Shown: piece by piece, positions 1 to 8,125 of the stretch
Layout of the letters: each line of letters opens with the position of its first letter
Numbering within the stretch: position 1 is the stretch's first letter
Assembly: GCA_964505325.1 (NCBI GenBank)
Contig: CAZDHT010000033.1
Location: 1-29,965, forward strand
Direction of reading: 5' to 3'
DNA from: CAZDHT01 sp964505325
GTDB lineage: Bacteria; Planctomycetota; PUPC01
DNA length: 29,965 nucleotides
Notes under the pieces: model-generated
Databases searched by the model: none
Told to the model about the DNA's origin: nothing
Seen by the model: the letters and a program-made list of their open reading frames with translations, nothing else
Position numbers and translations under genes: made by a program

Positions 1-690
1 CCCGAAGGCGTACCAGTCGAAGGTGTAGGTCTTGTTGACGGGGACCTTGTCGAACCGGTACAGGAGCATCTTGATCTCTTCCTGCTGTCCGACCGAGCGG
101 GGGAACTTCAGCAACGACCCGTATCCGAGCCACACGCCATCGGCGCCGAAGTCCTCGCCGGAGTAGTTGCGCATCTGAATGTACTTGCGGAGCAGCATGT
201 GGGTCTCGGCCCGGTTCACCAGCGCCTTGTAGTTGAACGTGCGGGTGAGGTTTTTGATGAGATAGCTCACGCGCACTCTCACCGCGCAGCCCTCATTGGC
301 AAAGACCTCCCACACCAGCGCGTTCTCGTTGGGCGGGTACGACACGTTGATGACCGCGATCTCGTCGCAGGTCGAGCCGTCCGGGCGGCGGACCTTGCGG
401 ATCGGGCGGAGCTGGTCGCCGTCGCGGATGGCGATCGGCCGGAACTGGATCGAGTTCTTGTCGATGGTCGTGTTCGACCAACTGAAATCGATCCGGTTGT
501 TCCCGGCGGTGGGCGTCGATTTCAGAAGCGGGACAATCCGCTCCTCCTCGACCAGCGTGTAGCGGCCGTTGTCGAGCTGAATCTCCACCCGCTCGCGTTC
601 CGGCAGGGCGACCAGCTTGATCCTGGCCGAGGCGGGAACCGCCCCCAGGATCGCGATGAACATCGCCAAGATCATTCGGATCGGTTTCAT
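1..690 (-). CDS. Secreted DUF4139-like protein, 5' part only (runs off the left edge)
   Basis: The frame is open from the ATG at 690 to the window edge (230 codons, no stop). A clear GGAGG sits 5 nt before the ATG. The N-terminus MKPIRMILAMFIAILGAVPA is a signal peptide, so the product is exported. Residues 35-90 contain a patch reading NRIDFSWSNTTIDKNSIQFR, and residues ~150-185 read FNYKALVNRAETHML then NYSGEDF. Both resemble my memory of DUF4139-type secreted proteins, where an 'NxxxFxWxNTxID' patch and an 'N.TGEDF' patch recur. The C-terminal part is missing. It is separated from the next upstream gene by the repeat element at 856-1081, so it is probably transcribed independently. Family assignment is from motif memory; molecular function is unknown. 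Confidence 0.8.
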   Translation of the reverse strand, partial: MKPIRMILAMFIAILGAVPASARIKLVALPERERVEIQLDNGRYTLVEEERIVPLLKSTPTAGNNRIDFSWSNTTIDKNSIQFRPIAIRDGDQLRPIRKVRRPDGSTCDEIAVINVSYPPNENALVWEVFANEGCAVRVRVSYLIKNLTRTFNYKALVNRAETHMLLRKYIQMRNYSGEDFGADGVWLGYGSLLKFPRSVGQQEEIKMLLYRFDKVPVNKTYTFDWYAFG

Positions 691-775
691 CGTTGCCTCC
701 TTTCCTTTTTTGCCACCAGCCGGCCGGTTCGCCGCGGCTCTTACATCTGTATAGACCCGGCTGGCGCACGTTCGG

Positions 776-797
776 TTTGTAACGGCTTTGTAACGGC
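776..797. repeat. Tandem 11-bp direct repeat upstream of the DUF4139-like gene
   Basis: TTTGTAACGGC occurs twice head to tail (776-786 and 787-797). On the minus strand it reads GCCGTTACAAA twice, about 90 nt upstream of the ATG at 690. A weak -10-like TATACA lies between repeat and gene. The spacing would suit an activator or repressor site, but this is inference; 11-bp tandem copies can also arise by slippage. Confidence 0.45.
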
Positions 798-855
798 CGG
801 TACCAGGCGGGCCCGGTGGCGGAAAAACTTCTGGTGAGAGAGGCGGCTTACGGGC

Positions 856-1081
856 AGGAAGGTGTCAGGGCCCTCTTCCGGGCGATGCAGTGCGATTGAA
901 TCCCGAGTTGCACTCCGAAGAAGTGTCCTGACATGCTCTGTTGAAAACTGATCGATGGCGAGGTGCAGAGATTCTTCGCTTCGCTCAGAATGACATTGTA
1001 AGGCAGTCTGCTGTATTCATGTCATCCTGAGCGTAGCGAAGGATCTCGGTTTTCAACGGAGCAGCCCTGACACCTTTTCCT
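856..1081. repeat. Nested inverted-repeat (REP/MITE-like) intergenic element
   Basis: This non-coding stretch is built of palindromes inside palindromes. The outer arms are AGGAAGGTGTCAGGGC (856-871) against the complement of GCCCTGACACCTTTTCCT (1064-1081). A second pair is TGTTGAAAACTGA (939-951) against TCGGTTTTCAACGGA (1046-1060). A third pair is 28-bp arms at 969-996 and 1019-1046 with three mismatches. On the left, 863-881 also pairs with 915-933 (TGTCAGG core). There is no ORF inside. Similar TGTCAGG...CTTCTTC and 'TTCGCTTCGCTCAG' strings are, from memory, common intergenic repeats in environmental genomes, sometimes linked to RAYT/Y1 transposases. It separates the lipoprotein operon from the DUF4139-like gene and may act as a transcript end. 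Confidence 0.75.
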
Positions 1082-1097
1082 ACACTTGGCTGAAGTG

Positions 1098-2099
1098 TTA
1101 TTTCTTCTTGTTGTACGGGTCTTCCTTCCAGCCGATGTCTTTCCACCTGGCGGGGCGCGGGCCGCCCTCCTTCTTGTAGAAGTGCAGGGTCTTGCCCTGG
1201 AAGAACTTCTCGAAAAAGATGCGGGACGGGTTGAAGTAGATCTCCGGCGCGCCGAACGGATGAAAAACTGGCAGGGTGAGATTGCCGGCGTGGTCCTTTA
1301 CGTTCTCGACCACGTTGTACTTACCGGTGTGGAGGCGCAGCAGCTCCAGCATGATTTCCTCGTTTCCCAGGAACGCGTAGCCGTACTTGTCCAGGTCCGT
1401 GTCGGAGAAGTCGATGAGGTCGAAGCATTTCGTCGCTGCCCTCTGACCGCGGAACCGGTAGTACGGCCTGAAACGCAGGGGGGCGTACGACTCGAACGTG
1501 AGCTTGAGCTGGAAGTCTTTCATCAGGTCGCGAAAGACGGGCCGCAGGTCACGCAGCACCTGCGAATCCCGAGGGGAGGGCGGCTTGGGAGGCTTCCAGT
1601 CCTTGGGCCGGCCGCGTCGGGGTTCCCGCGTGGCCGGATAGAAGCTTACCCCCATCTGGCCGGGCAGCCAGGCCCAGCCGCCGTGCGCCCTCCGGTCGAT
1701 GGGGAACAGTTTGCACCTCAGCGCGGTGTGCTTCGGGTACTTGTCCATGCCCAAGTAGGGGGCCACATACTGGAACTCATTGATGTCCTGGATCTTGAAA
1801 ACACTGATCGAGTCCTTCGCCCCCTTTTCCGCCTCGCGCACCTTGTGGCTGACGAGGCTCATCCCCTTGCCCATGTGCTGCATGCGCTTCAGCGTCTCTT
1901 GCTTGGTGAGCATCGAACCGATGTTGGCCGCGGGCCCCTCCTGGCTGCTGAGATCGAGCAGGCGCTTCGAGAGCTGGACGCGCTCGGTGATCGTGGCGCT
2001 GCCGTCCGGGTGGAGCTTCACGCGGGTCTCGATCTGTAAACAGCCGCTCGCCAGCAGCAGGAGACTCAGTCCGGCGGCCCGGGCAATCCTCGGCATCAT
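1098..2099 (-). CDS. Putative lipoprotein, second copy of a tandem pair
   Basis: The product is a predicted 333-residue envelope lipoprotein. The start is set at the ATG-ATG pair (2099/2096) because GGAAGGAG lies just upstream and a signal peptide follows at once (MPRIARAAGLSLLLLASGC). The Cys of LASGC is the likely lipidation site. The N-terminal domain begins CLQIETRVKLHPDGSATITE, a beta-rich pattern also present in its upstream neighbour. Further shared blocks are MGKG..LVSHKV (~residues 100-115), LRPVF.DLM (~residues 190-200) and DLDKYGYAFLGNEEIMLELL (~residues 245-265). The C-terminus is lysine-rich (NKKK). It is third in an operon with the 2216-3157 lipoprotein and the large PQQ/TPR protein, 116 nt after the former. 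I do not recognise a named family; the role is unknown. Confidence 0.88.
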   Translation of the reverse strand: MMPRIARAAGLSLLLLASGCLQIETRVKLHPDGSATITERVQLSKRLLDLSSQEGPAANIGSMLTKQETLKRMQHMGKGMSLVSHKVREAEKGAKDSISVFKIQDINEFQYVAPYLGMDKYPKHTALRCKLFPIDRRAHGGWAWLPGQMGVSFYPATREPRRGRPKDWKPPKPPSPRDSQVLRDLRPVFRDLMKDFQLKLTFESYAPLRFRPYYRFRGQRAATKCFDLIDFSDTDLDKYGYAFLGNEEIMLELLRLHTGKYNVVENVKDHAGNLTLPVFHPFGAPEIYFNPSRIFFEKFFQGKTLHFYKKEGGPRPARWKDIGWKEDPYNKKK

Positions 2100-2215
2100 C
2101 TGCTCCTTCCCTCGGCTCCCTCTTTCAACTCCTTCGACCGGAACGGCCCCGTCACAGTCGTCCCGCACGGGAGAACACCTCGACCGACCACCGGCCACTG
2201 ATCACTGCTTACTGC

Positions 2216-3157
2216 TCACTTCTTCTTGTCCGGCATGTCGCCGCCCTGGGATTTCGGCCGGCCGGCGTAGTACTTCTCGAATAACGCCCGGGTCGGCTTG
2301 ATTCGAAAGCGGCCCGACGCGTAAGGCCTGCTCCCGCGAAACACCGGAACCGTCAGGTTGTTGGGGAACCCGGCCGAGTGGCTCACAATATTCCCGGCGT
2401 GCATTCGAAACCGGAGCACGCTGAGCATCAGTTCCTCGTTGTGGACAAACTTCCGGCCGTAGGCGTCGAGGTCTTTGTCGGTGAACGAGAACAGGGTAAT
2501 GGTCTTTGACGCCGCCTGCCGGTTCCGGATGGCGCCGAGCGAGATCGGCTTGGTCGCGACGAGCCGGAGCTTGAGCTTCACCCCCTCCATCAGGTCGGCG
2601 AAGACAGGCCGCAGCTCCCGCAGCACCTGCAGTTCGGCCGGGGTCGGCGGCGGGGGAAGGGCCTGATCCTTCGGGCGCGGCCGGCGCTTCGGCTTCTCCG
2701 CCGGAACAAGGTACATCATCAGATCGCCGACCCGGTGAAACGAGTGCACCCTCCGGTAGATCGGCGAGAAGCTCAGACGCATGGTGCGGCCGGGCGCGGC
2801 GTCGTACAGATACGGGTTGATCAGCCGCAGGTCCTCGATGTTGGGGATCTTGTAGACCGCGGTGCTCTCGCGGGCCCCGTCCTGGAGCTCGGTTACCTTG
2901 TGGCTGACCAGGATTGTTCCCTTGCCCATCTGTTTCATGCGTTGCTCGACGGCCCTGCGTTCGAGCAGGGCGACCAGTTGCTTCTCGGGCGGGTTGCCGC
3001 CGTCCAGCTCCCGGAGCCTCTTCGAGAACCGGACCCGTTCGGTGACGGTGGCCGCGCCGTCCTCGTGCATCTGAATCGTCACCTCGATCTGCAGGCAGCC
3101 CGCCGACACGAGGGCCAGGCACGTGATCACCAGACCAAGCCAACTGCGATGTTTCAT
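2216..3157 (-). CDS. Putative lipoprotein, first copy of a tandem pair
   Basis: The product is a predicted 313-residue lipoprotein. The signal peptide MKHRSWLGLVITCLALVSAGC carries a standard lipobox (VSAGC). GGAAGG precedes the ATG. Its start lies 13 nt after the stop of the upstream PQQ/TPR gene, so the two are almost certainly co-transcribed. It is a diverged paralogue of the next gene: both have GCLQIE right after lipidation, DG.AT.TERV.(L/F)SKRL, (K/H)MGKG..LVSHKV, LRPVF.DLM and D.DLD.YG..F..NEE.ML..LR, and both end in KKK. A proline-rich linker (LPPPPTPAE) sits near residue 165. There are no catalytic motifs and no family I can name; a structural or binding role at the outer membrane is a guess. 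Confidence 0.9.
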   Translation of the reverse strand: MKHRSWLGLVITCLALVSAGCLQIEVTIQMHEDGAATVTERVRFSKRLRELDGGNPPEKQLVALLERRAVEQRMKQMGKGTILVSHKVTELQDGARESTAVYKIPNIEDLRLINPYLYDAAPGRTMRLSFSPIYRRVHSFHRVGDLMMYLVPAEKPKRRPRPKDQALPPPPTPAELQVLRELRPVFADLMEGVKLKLRLVATKPISLGAIRNRQAASKTITLFSFTDKDLDAYGRKFVHNEELMLSVLRFRMHAGNIVSHSAGFPNNLTVPVFRGSRPYASGRFRIKPTRALFEKYYAGRPKSQGGDMPDKKK

Positions 3158-3170
3158 CCCGTCCTTCCGC

Positions 3171-6100
3171 TCACAGACTCAGCCGGTCTTTGCTCAGCAG
3201 CACCAGCCGTCCGTTCTGGACCGTGACCGACACCTTTCCGTGCACGCCGAACGGGCCCACCCCCTTCTTCCTCAACGTGTGAAGAGGCGTGCCCTTCGTC
3301 AGGTCAAACACCTTGAGCTCGAACTGCTGGCGATCCTGGACTTTCACCACGGCGTGCTTGCCGAACACCCACGGGATCAACCTGACCTTTGGCTTCGAGC
3401 TGTACCCGTCCGTCAACTGATGGAACAAAAGACGGCCGGTCTTGCAGTCCCGTCCCACCAGGTAGAACCCCTGGCCGGGATGTACGCCGATCCCATAAAT
3501 CTTGTTGTCCGCGATCAACATCGAGTGCATCGGCTGAGGCGAGTTGGCGTCTTTCGGATCGGTGTGCCACAGGACCTCTCCGGTACGGCTCGACAGCATG
3601 TACATCACCTTCTGGTCGTAATCCTCTTTGAGGACGGCAAAGTGGTCGCCTCGCAATGCGAAGCGCATCGCCGGCTCGCGGGTCAGGTCGTTCTGGTCGA
3701 TCAGGCGCTTCCACGCGACAGCCAGGCGCTCGACGTCGATCATGATGTAGTACCAGCCGTCGGTCACCACGAGCAGCTTCCCCTCATGAGCCGCGGGCAA
3801 GGTCGTCAAGCTTTCCTCCGGACACATCTCTTTCTCCAGCAGAGGATGCTTGGCGAGCAATGTGAGGTCGGGCAGGTCGAGACGGCCGATGAGCTTCCCC
3901 GTCGCCCGGAAGCGCACGGTGACGTTGAACGGCATTTTGCGGACGCTGACCAGGCGGTCGCCTTGGAAGTAGGGCGGGATGTAGAGGTCGCCCATCTCCT
4001 TCACCTGCCAGGCCACTTCGCCGTTGGGGCTGGCGGTGGGAATGTGGAGTGCGACGGTCTCGGTGCTGCCGCTCAGTATCAACAGGTCGCCGCTCATCAT
4101 CGATTCTTTGATCTCGAAGTCGAACGGCACGCGGAACCGCCACCGCAGTTTCCGGTCCGGAATGTCGTAAGCCAGAACGTCATACAGCCCATGGACCACG
4201 AGCACGTCGCGGTGCACAACCGCACGGAAGAAGCCGGGCTCCTGCCCTTTCCCTTTCAGGCGGATGTTCTTCTTTTCCCACACGAGCTCGCCCTTCGCCA
4301 GGTCGAACCAGGCGAGCACGAACTTGTTGTCCAGCCGCTTCCGGACCCGGCCGCCCAGGAACAGCAGGTCCGGCCACCGAGAACGGTCGCCGCGGCGCTC
4401 CAAGACGAGCCAGTTGATGCCTTCCGCGTCGGCCAGGTCCTGCGGCCGGTCCTTCGCGGGCAGGACGACCGACACCGCGCGGCGCACCGTGGGCGGCGCG
4501 CTCACCCGGGCCCGATAGGCCTCGGGCACCTGGAGCCGACCGACCCGCGCCGTGTCCGCCAGTCGCCACAGCCGTTGCTTGCCGGCCGTGTCTTCCTGCT
4601 TCGCGGCCACGTCGAACAGTGCGGCCAGCACTTTCTGTGAGGAGGCAGTGCCGGGGAACTCCCACAGCCGATAGAGCTGCTCTTCCGGCGGGCGCCCGGC
4701 CAGTTCCAGCGCCGCCGTCCGCTCAAGCTCCTTGGCCAGGTCGGGGAACTGCTTCTGCAGGCGCACCAGGCGCGCCGCCGCCAACTCTCCCGCGCGGACG
4801 GTGAGCGTCTTGGGCAGCGGCGATACGGCGCTCAGGTACAGCGGCAGGCCCTTCTTGAGCAGGGCCAGGCTCTGCTTGAACTTCTGGCCGTAGAACGGAT
4901 TGCTGGTGTACGGGTCCGCCTTGTCCAGCACGCCCCTCGCGGCGGCCATCAGCGCTGCGGGGTCCGAGACCGACGCCGCGGCCACCGGGTACTCGTGGTG
5001 GCCGTAGGTGCCCACGATGCTCCGCAGGCAGCGGGCCGAGGCCGCGAGCTCGCCTTTGCGCTCGTACGCCTCGGACAGGGCGAACAGGGTCTCGATTTCG
5101 TCGGCGAGCGTGCCGGCCGTGCGAGCCATCCCGAGCGCGTGCGCCAGTTCACCGGCGACGTCGCCCATGCGGATCATGCTGCGGCACAGGCGCTTGTGCA
5201 CCTGGTAAAGCTGCTGGTTGATGAGGGAGCGGAAGTCCAGGTCCTCGGACGAAATTGTCCGCAAGCACTGCTTCAGCAGCCGGGCCGCCTCGTCGAACCT
5301 GCTCTCCGCGATGGTGAGTTCGGCGCGGGCGAACTCCGCCGCCACGTCGCGTCGCGTCCCCAGCGACCGGACCACCGCCGGCCGGTCATACACCATCGAC
5401 ATCTCACGCGGGCCGAACCGCAACTCGAACGGGACGCCGGACCGGCGGAACGTGATCCGCGAGAACGGCATGAACGGCCCGTACCGGTTGACCGGCATGG
5501 TGTCTTCGAAGATCTCCTTCATCACTTTCAACCGATACTTTGCGGCGGCGTCCTTGTGCGGTAGCTCGGAGATCATCTTGTAGTCGTTGGGCGCCGCCGT
5601 TCGGATAGCGTTCGCCGCTATCGCCAGCACGGTCCCGTCGTAGTAACGGCGTTTCTCCAGGATCTTCCGGTCCTTCAGTGACAGGGACGTGAGGTTGTAG
5701 AAGCGTCCGGAGTATCGGTAATACGCGCCGTTCATGCCCACCGTCGTCACGTACAGGCGGTCGTCCGACGTCAGCAGCGGCCGGGCGGCGACTTCGACCC
5801 AGCGGCTGTTGATGTTGGCGCCGGCGGGAGTGTTGTAGATGTAGTGCTTCATCACCGGGTGCGGGTCATGCATTACCAGGTCCTGCGAGGTCCACACCGT
5901 CTTGCCCGTCTCGGGGTCGAGCAGATGGACCGGCGCGGGCGACATGTCGCCGTACCAGGCGATCCGCCTGCGACGCCCGCTGAAGACGAGAACCAGCTCG
6001 CCGGTCGAGATGGGCCCGAGGAAGTAGCGCGCGTCTCTGCCCGGCTGCGTCTTGCTCCACAGGGTCTTGCCGGTGCGGCGGTCGATGCAGAACAGGAACG

Positions 6101-7949
6101 CGCTGTCGACGGGCACGACGTAGACGCGCTCGCCGATGACGAGCGGCCGCTGGTTGAGCCACAGCCTCGTGCCGCGCGATCCGGGGTACAGGGGCGTCGC
6201 CCCCTGAAACGCGCGGGTCGCGTCGTGTATGCCAGGGTAGTACGGATAGCGGGCGAGCCACTTCACCCGCCCCGAAAGCGCGTCGAGCGATGCGATGGCG
6301 CCGGCGTTGGTGTTGTAGTACAACGTGCCCTGATGGTAGACAGGCGGTGAGGTGAAGCTTCGGATGCGGTTGCGGCGCCGGACGGCAAACCCGGCGGCGA
6401 ACTTGCCTGGGGCCAGGCGGCAGAGCGTCCGGCGCCACCGGATGCGCCCCGTCACGCTGTCGAACGCGATCACGCCGTATTCCGAGTCCGTATGGGTGTC
6501 GCCCTCGATGTTGTCGAGCACGTACCCGGCGTAGATGGTTCTTGGGCCGCCGGTCGGTGCGGCCTCGAAACGCATCCGGGCTTCCTCCGGACTGGACGCG
6601 GCCATCGGGCCGTACGCCCACTTCAACTGGCCCGTCACTTCGTCGAGAGCGACCAGCGACGGCCCACCCTTGGAGATAACCGTGAACACCAGGCCGTCTT
6701 GAGCCAGGACGTCTTCCTGCGGGAACTGGTGCTGGCTCCAGTCCTGCCAGATCGCCCGGCCGCCCAGATCGTTGAGCCAGCGGAACTCGCCGTTGAGGAT
6801 GGAATGGCAGTACACAATGTTCTTGTGCCGGTAGATGACGCTGTTCGTGGTGACGACGGGGTGCGCGTAGACGAAGTAGTCGCGCCGCGACCCCGGCAGG
6901 GTGAACTTCCAGGTCGGCTCGGCCAGGGCCAACGGGTCGGCCGTGGGCGGCATCAGGGTGTAGTCGTCGGCGGTGGCGTGTGGTGCGCTGGTAAGTTGCG
7001 AATGGAATGGCGACCGCTCGGACTTCGCGGCGGAGATCACCTTGCGCAACCGGCCGAGCTGATCTTCGGAAAGTTCGCTTTTGGCGGTCGGCTTTCGCGC
7101 TTTCTCGCCCTCGGTACCCAACATCCTGTGGCAATAGGCGATCTTCAGGTCGAGCTCGGGCGTGCGGAGCTCGGGGTACGGAAAGAAGTCACGGATGGTG
7201 CTGTACCGTTCCAGCGCCGCGAGGTAGTGGCCGGTGTCGAGCGACGCGTTCCCCAGCTCGAGGATGGCCCGCCCCCCGTACGACGTGGCGAGCATGGCGT
7301 TGACCACGTCGGACAACCCGATGAGCGAGTTCTTGCGAAGCGCCTGATTGAACTCCTCACGCGCCCGGGCGTCGTGCAGCGTCCGGTAGTGTGCGAGGTG
7401 CTCGCTTGGGAAACCCAGGATGCGGCGCTGGCAGTACTCGGCCACCGGCACGAAAATGCCGTACTTCGACACGCGATACATCGAGACCGGGTACTTCTCG
7501 ATCACCATTTGGTAGATTTTCAGGGCGTCGCGATACTTCGCCTCCGACTCCTTCATCAGCCCCGCACGAACGAGTGCGTTGGCGCGGGAGTCCTCGTCCA
7601 GGATGCTCAGCGTGTAGAATGACGGCTCGGAGGACAGCCGCATCACCTTCTCCGGCACGCCCCACCCTCTGATCTCGGGGCGGCGGCTGTAGATCTTGCT
7701 CAAGACGTCGGGCCTGTACTTTTCGTACAGGTGCTTGAACGGGTCCTTGGGCTTCGGGGCTTCGGCGACCTTCGCCGGAGCGGGGGTGGCGGCCCTCCCC
7801 GGAACCGAGCACGACAGCACGAGAAGCAGAGAAAAGGTCAGGCGCCGCCGGAGAAGGGTCCGGAAGAGCGCGTATGGCTTCTTCGTGGTTGGACTCACTT
7901 TTCCGCGCCCAGCGCTTGCTGGGCGGCAGTTCCCGGCCGGATGGGTCAT
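3171..7949 (-). CDS. Giant exported PQQ-like beta-propeller / TPR protein
   Basis: The product is about 1,590 residues. After a signal peptide (LTFSLLLVLSCSVPGRA) comes an N-terminal TPR-like helical region (~residues 60-260). A first PQQ-like propeller (~330-760) follows, with repeated blades such as LVALDEVTGQLKWAYGP, VIAFDSVTGRIRWRRTL, IASLDALSGRVKWLARYP, FCIDRRTGKTLWSK and LLDPETGKTVWTSQ. A second helical/TPR region lies at ~865-1010. A C-terminal second propeller (~1190-1592) has blades like YMLSSRTGEVLWHTD. PQQ-like repeats usually make scaffolding propellers; there is no sign of a dehydrogenase active site. The start is uncertain. ATG 7949 has GGTGAG upstream, but a TATAAT box at 7961-7966 would start transcription about there, and GTG 7898 gives a more normal signal peptide. 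First gene of the operon with the twin lipoproteins. Confidence 0.92.
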   Translation of the reverse strand: MTHPAGNCRPASAGRGKVSPTTKKPYALFRTLLRRRLTFSLLLVLSCSVPGRAATPAPAKVAEAPKPKDPFKHLYEKYRPDVLSKIYSRRPEIRGWGVPEKVMRLSSEPSFYTLSILDEDSRANALVRAGLMKESEAKYRDALKIYQMVIEKYPVSMYRVSKYGIFVPVAEYCQRRILGFPSEHLAHYRTLHDARAREEFNQALRKNSLIGLSDVVNAMLATSYGGRAILELGNASLDTGHYLAALERYSTIRDFFPYPELRTPELDLKIAYCHRMLGTEGEKARKPTAKSELSEDQLGRLRKVISAAKSERSPFHSQLTSAPHATADDYTLMPPTADPLALAEPTWKFTLPGSRRDYFVYAHPVVTTNSVIYRHKNIVYCHSILNGEFRWLNDLGGRAIWQDWSQHQFPQEDVLAQDGLVFTVISKGGPSLVALDEVTGQLKWAYGPMAASSPEEARMRFEAAPTGGPRTIYAGYVLDNIEGDTHTDSEYGVIAFDSVTGRIRWRRTLCRLAPGKFAAGFAVRRRNRIRSFTSPPVYHQGTLYYNTNAGAIASLDALSGRVKWLARYPYYPGIHDATRAFQGATPLYPGSRGTRLWLNQRPLVIGERVYVVPVDSAFLFCIDRRTGKTLWSKTQPGRDARYFLGPISTGELVLVFSGRRRRIAWYGDMSPAPVHLLDPETGKTVWTSQDLVMHDPHPVMKHYIYNTPAGANINSRWVEVAARPLLTSDDRLYVTTVGMNGAYYRYSGRFYNLTSLSLKDRKILEKRRYYDGTVLAIAANAIRTAAPNDYKMISELPHKDAAAKYRLKVMKEIFEDTMPVNRYGPFMPFSRITFRRSGVPFELRFGPREMSMVYDRPAVVRSLGTRRDVAAEFARAELTIAESRFDEAARLLKQCLRTISSEDLDFRSLINQQLYQVHKRLCRSMIRMGDVAGELAHALGMARTAGTLADEIETLFALSEAYERKGELAASARCLRSIVGTYGHHEYPVAAASVSDPAALMAAARGVLDKADPYTSNPFYGQKFKQSLALLKKGLPLYLSAVSPLPKTLTVRAGELAAARLVRLQKQFPDLAKELERTAALELAGRPPEEQLYRLWEFPGTASSQKVLAALFDVAAKQEDTAGKQRLWRLADTARVGRLQVPEAYRARVSAPPTVRRAVSVVLPAKDRPQDLADAEGINWLVLERRGDRSRWPDLLFLGGRVRKRLDNKFVLAWFDLAKGELVWEKKNIRLKGKGQEPGFFRAVVHRDVLVVHGLYDVLAYDIPDRKLRWRFRVPFDFEIKESMMSGDLLILSGSTETVALHIPTASPNGEVAWQVKEMGDLYIPPYFQGDRLVSVRKMPFNVTVRFRATGKLIGRLDLPDLTLLAKHPLLEKEMCPEESLTTLPAAHEGKLLVVTDGWYYIMIDVERLAVAWKRLIDQNDLTREPAMRFALRGDHFAVLKEDYDQKVMYMLSSRTGEVLWHTDPKDANSPQPMHSMLIADNKIYGIGVHPGQGFYLVGRDCKTGRLLFHQLTDGYSSKPKVRLIPWVFGKHAVVKVQDRQQFELKVFDLTKGTPLHTLRKKGVGPFGVHGKVSVTVQNGRLVLLSKDRLSL

Positions 7950-7960
7950 CAAACTCACCC

Positions 7961-7989
7961 ATTATAGGGGCAGCGCCCGGCTCGGTAAA
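7961..7989 (-). promoter_or_regulatory. Sigma70-like promoter overlapping the start of the PQQ/TPR gene
   Basis: On the minus strand a perfect -10 (TATAAT, 7961-7966) is preceded, after a 17-bp spacer, by TTTACC (7984-7989), a 4/6 match to -35. The expected transcription start is near 7954. That excludes the GTG at 7958 and leaves ATG 7949 nearly leaderless, so it bears directly on which start codon is used. Confidence 0.55.
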
Positions 7990-8010
7990 GCAACTCCAAA
8001 TCCGCGGCCC

Positions 8011-8055
8011 AAAAAAAGCACGCGGAGAAGGCCATCCTCACCTCCTCCGCGTGCT
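8011..8055 (-). terminator. Rho-independent terminator of the 8126-8770 lipoprotein gene
   Basis: On the minus strand AGCACGCGGAG (8045-8055) is followed by a 17-nt loop and the perfect complement CTCCGCGTGCT (8017-8027). A run of seven T (8011-8017) comes next. It lies ~70 nt after the stop of the lipoprotein gene and just before the promoter of the PQQ/TPR gene, so it separates the two units. Confidence 0.85.
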
Positions 8056-8125
8056 CCGTGGAGCTTGCCTCGAAGCGTCCACGCCGGCCGGGCCGCGCGG
8101 ACACCCTCAGCCGCTTACGTTTTCA

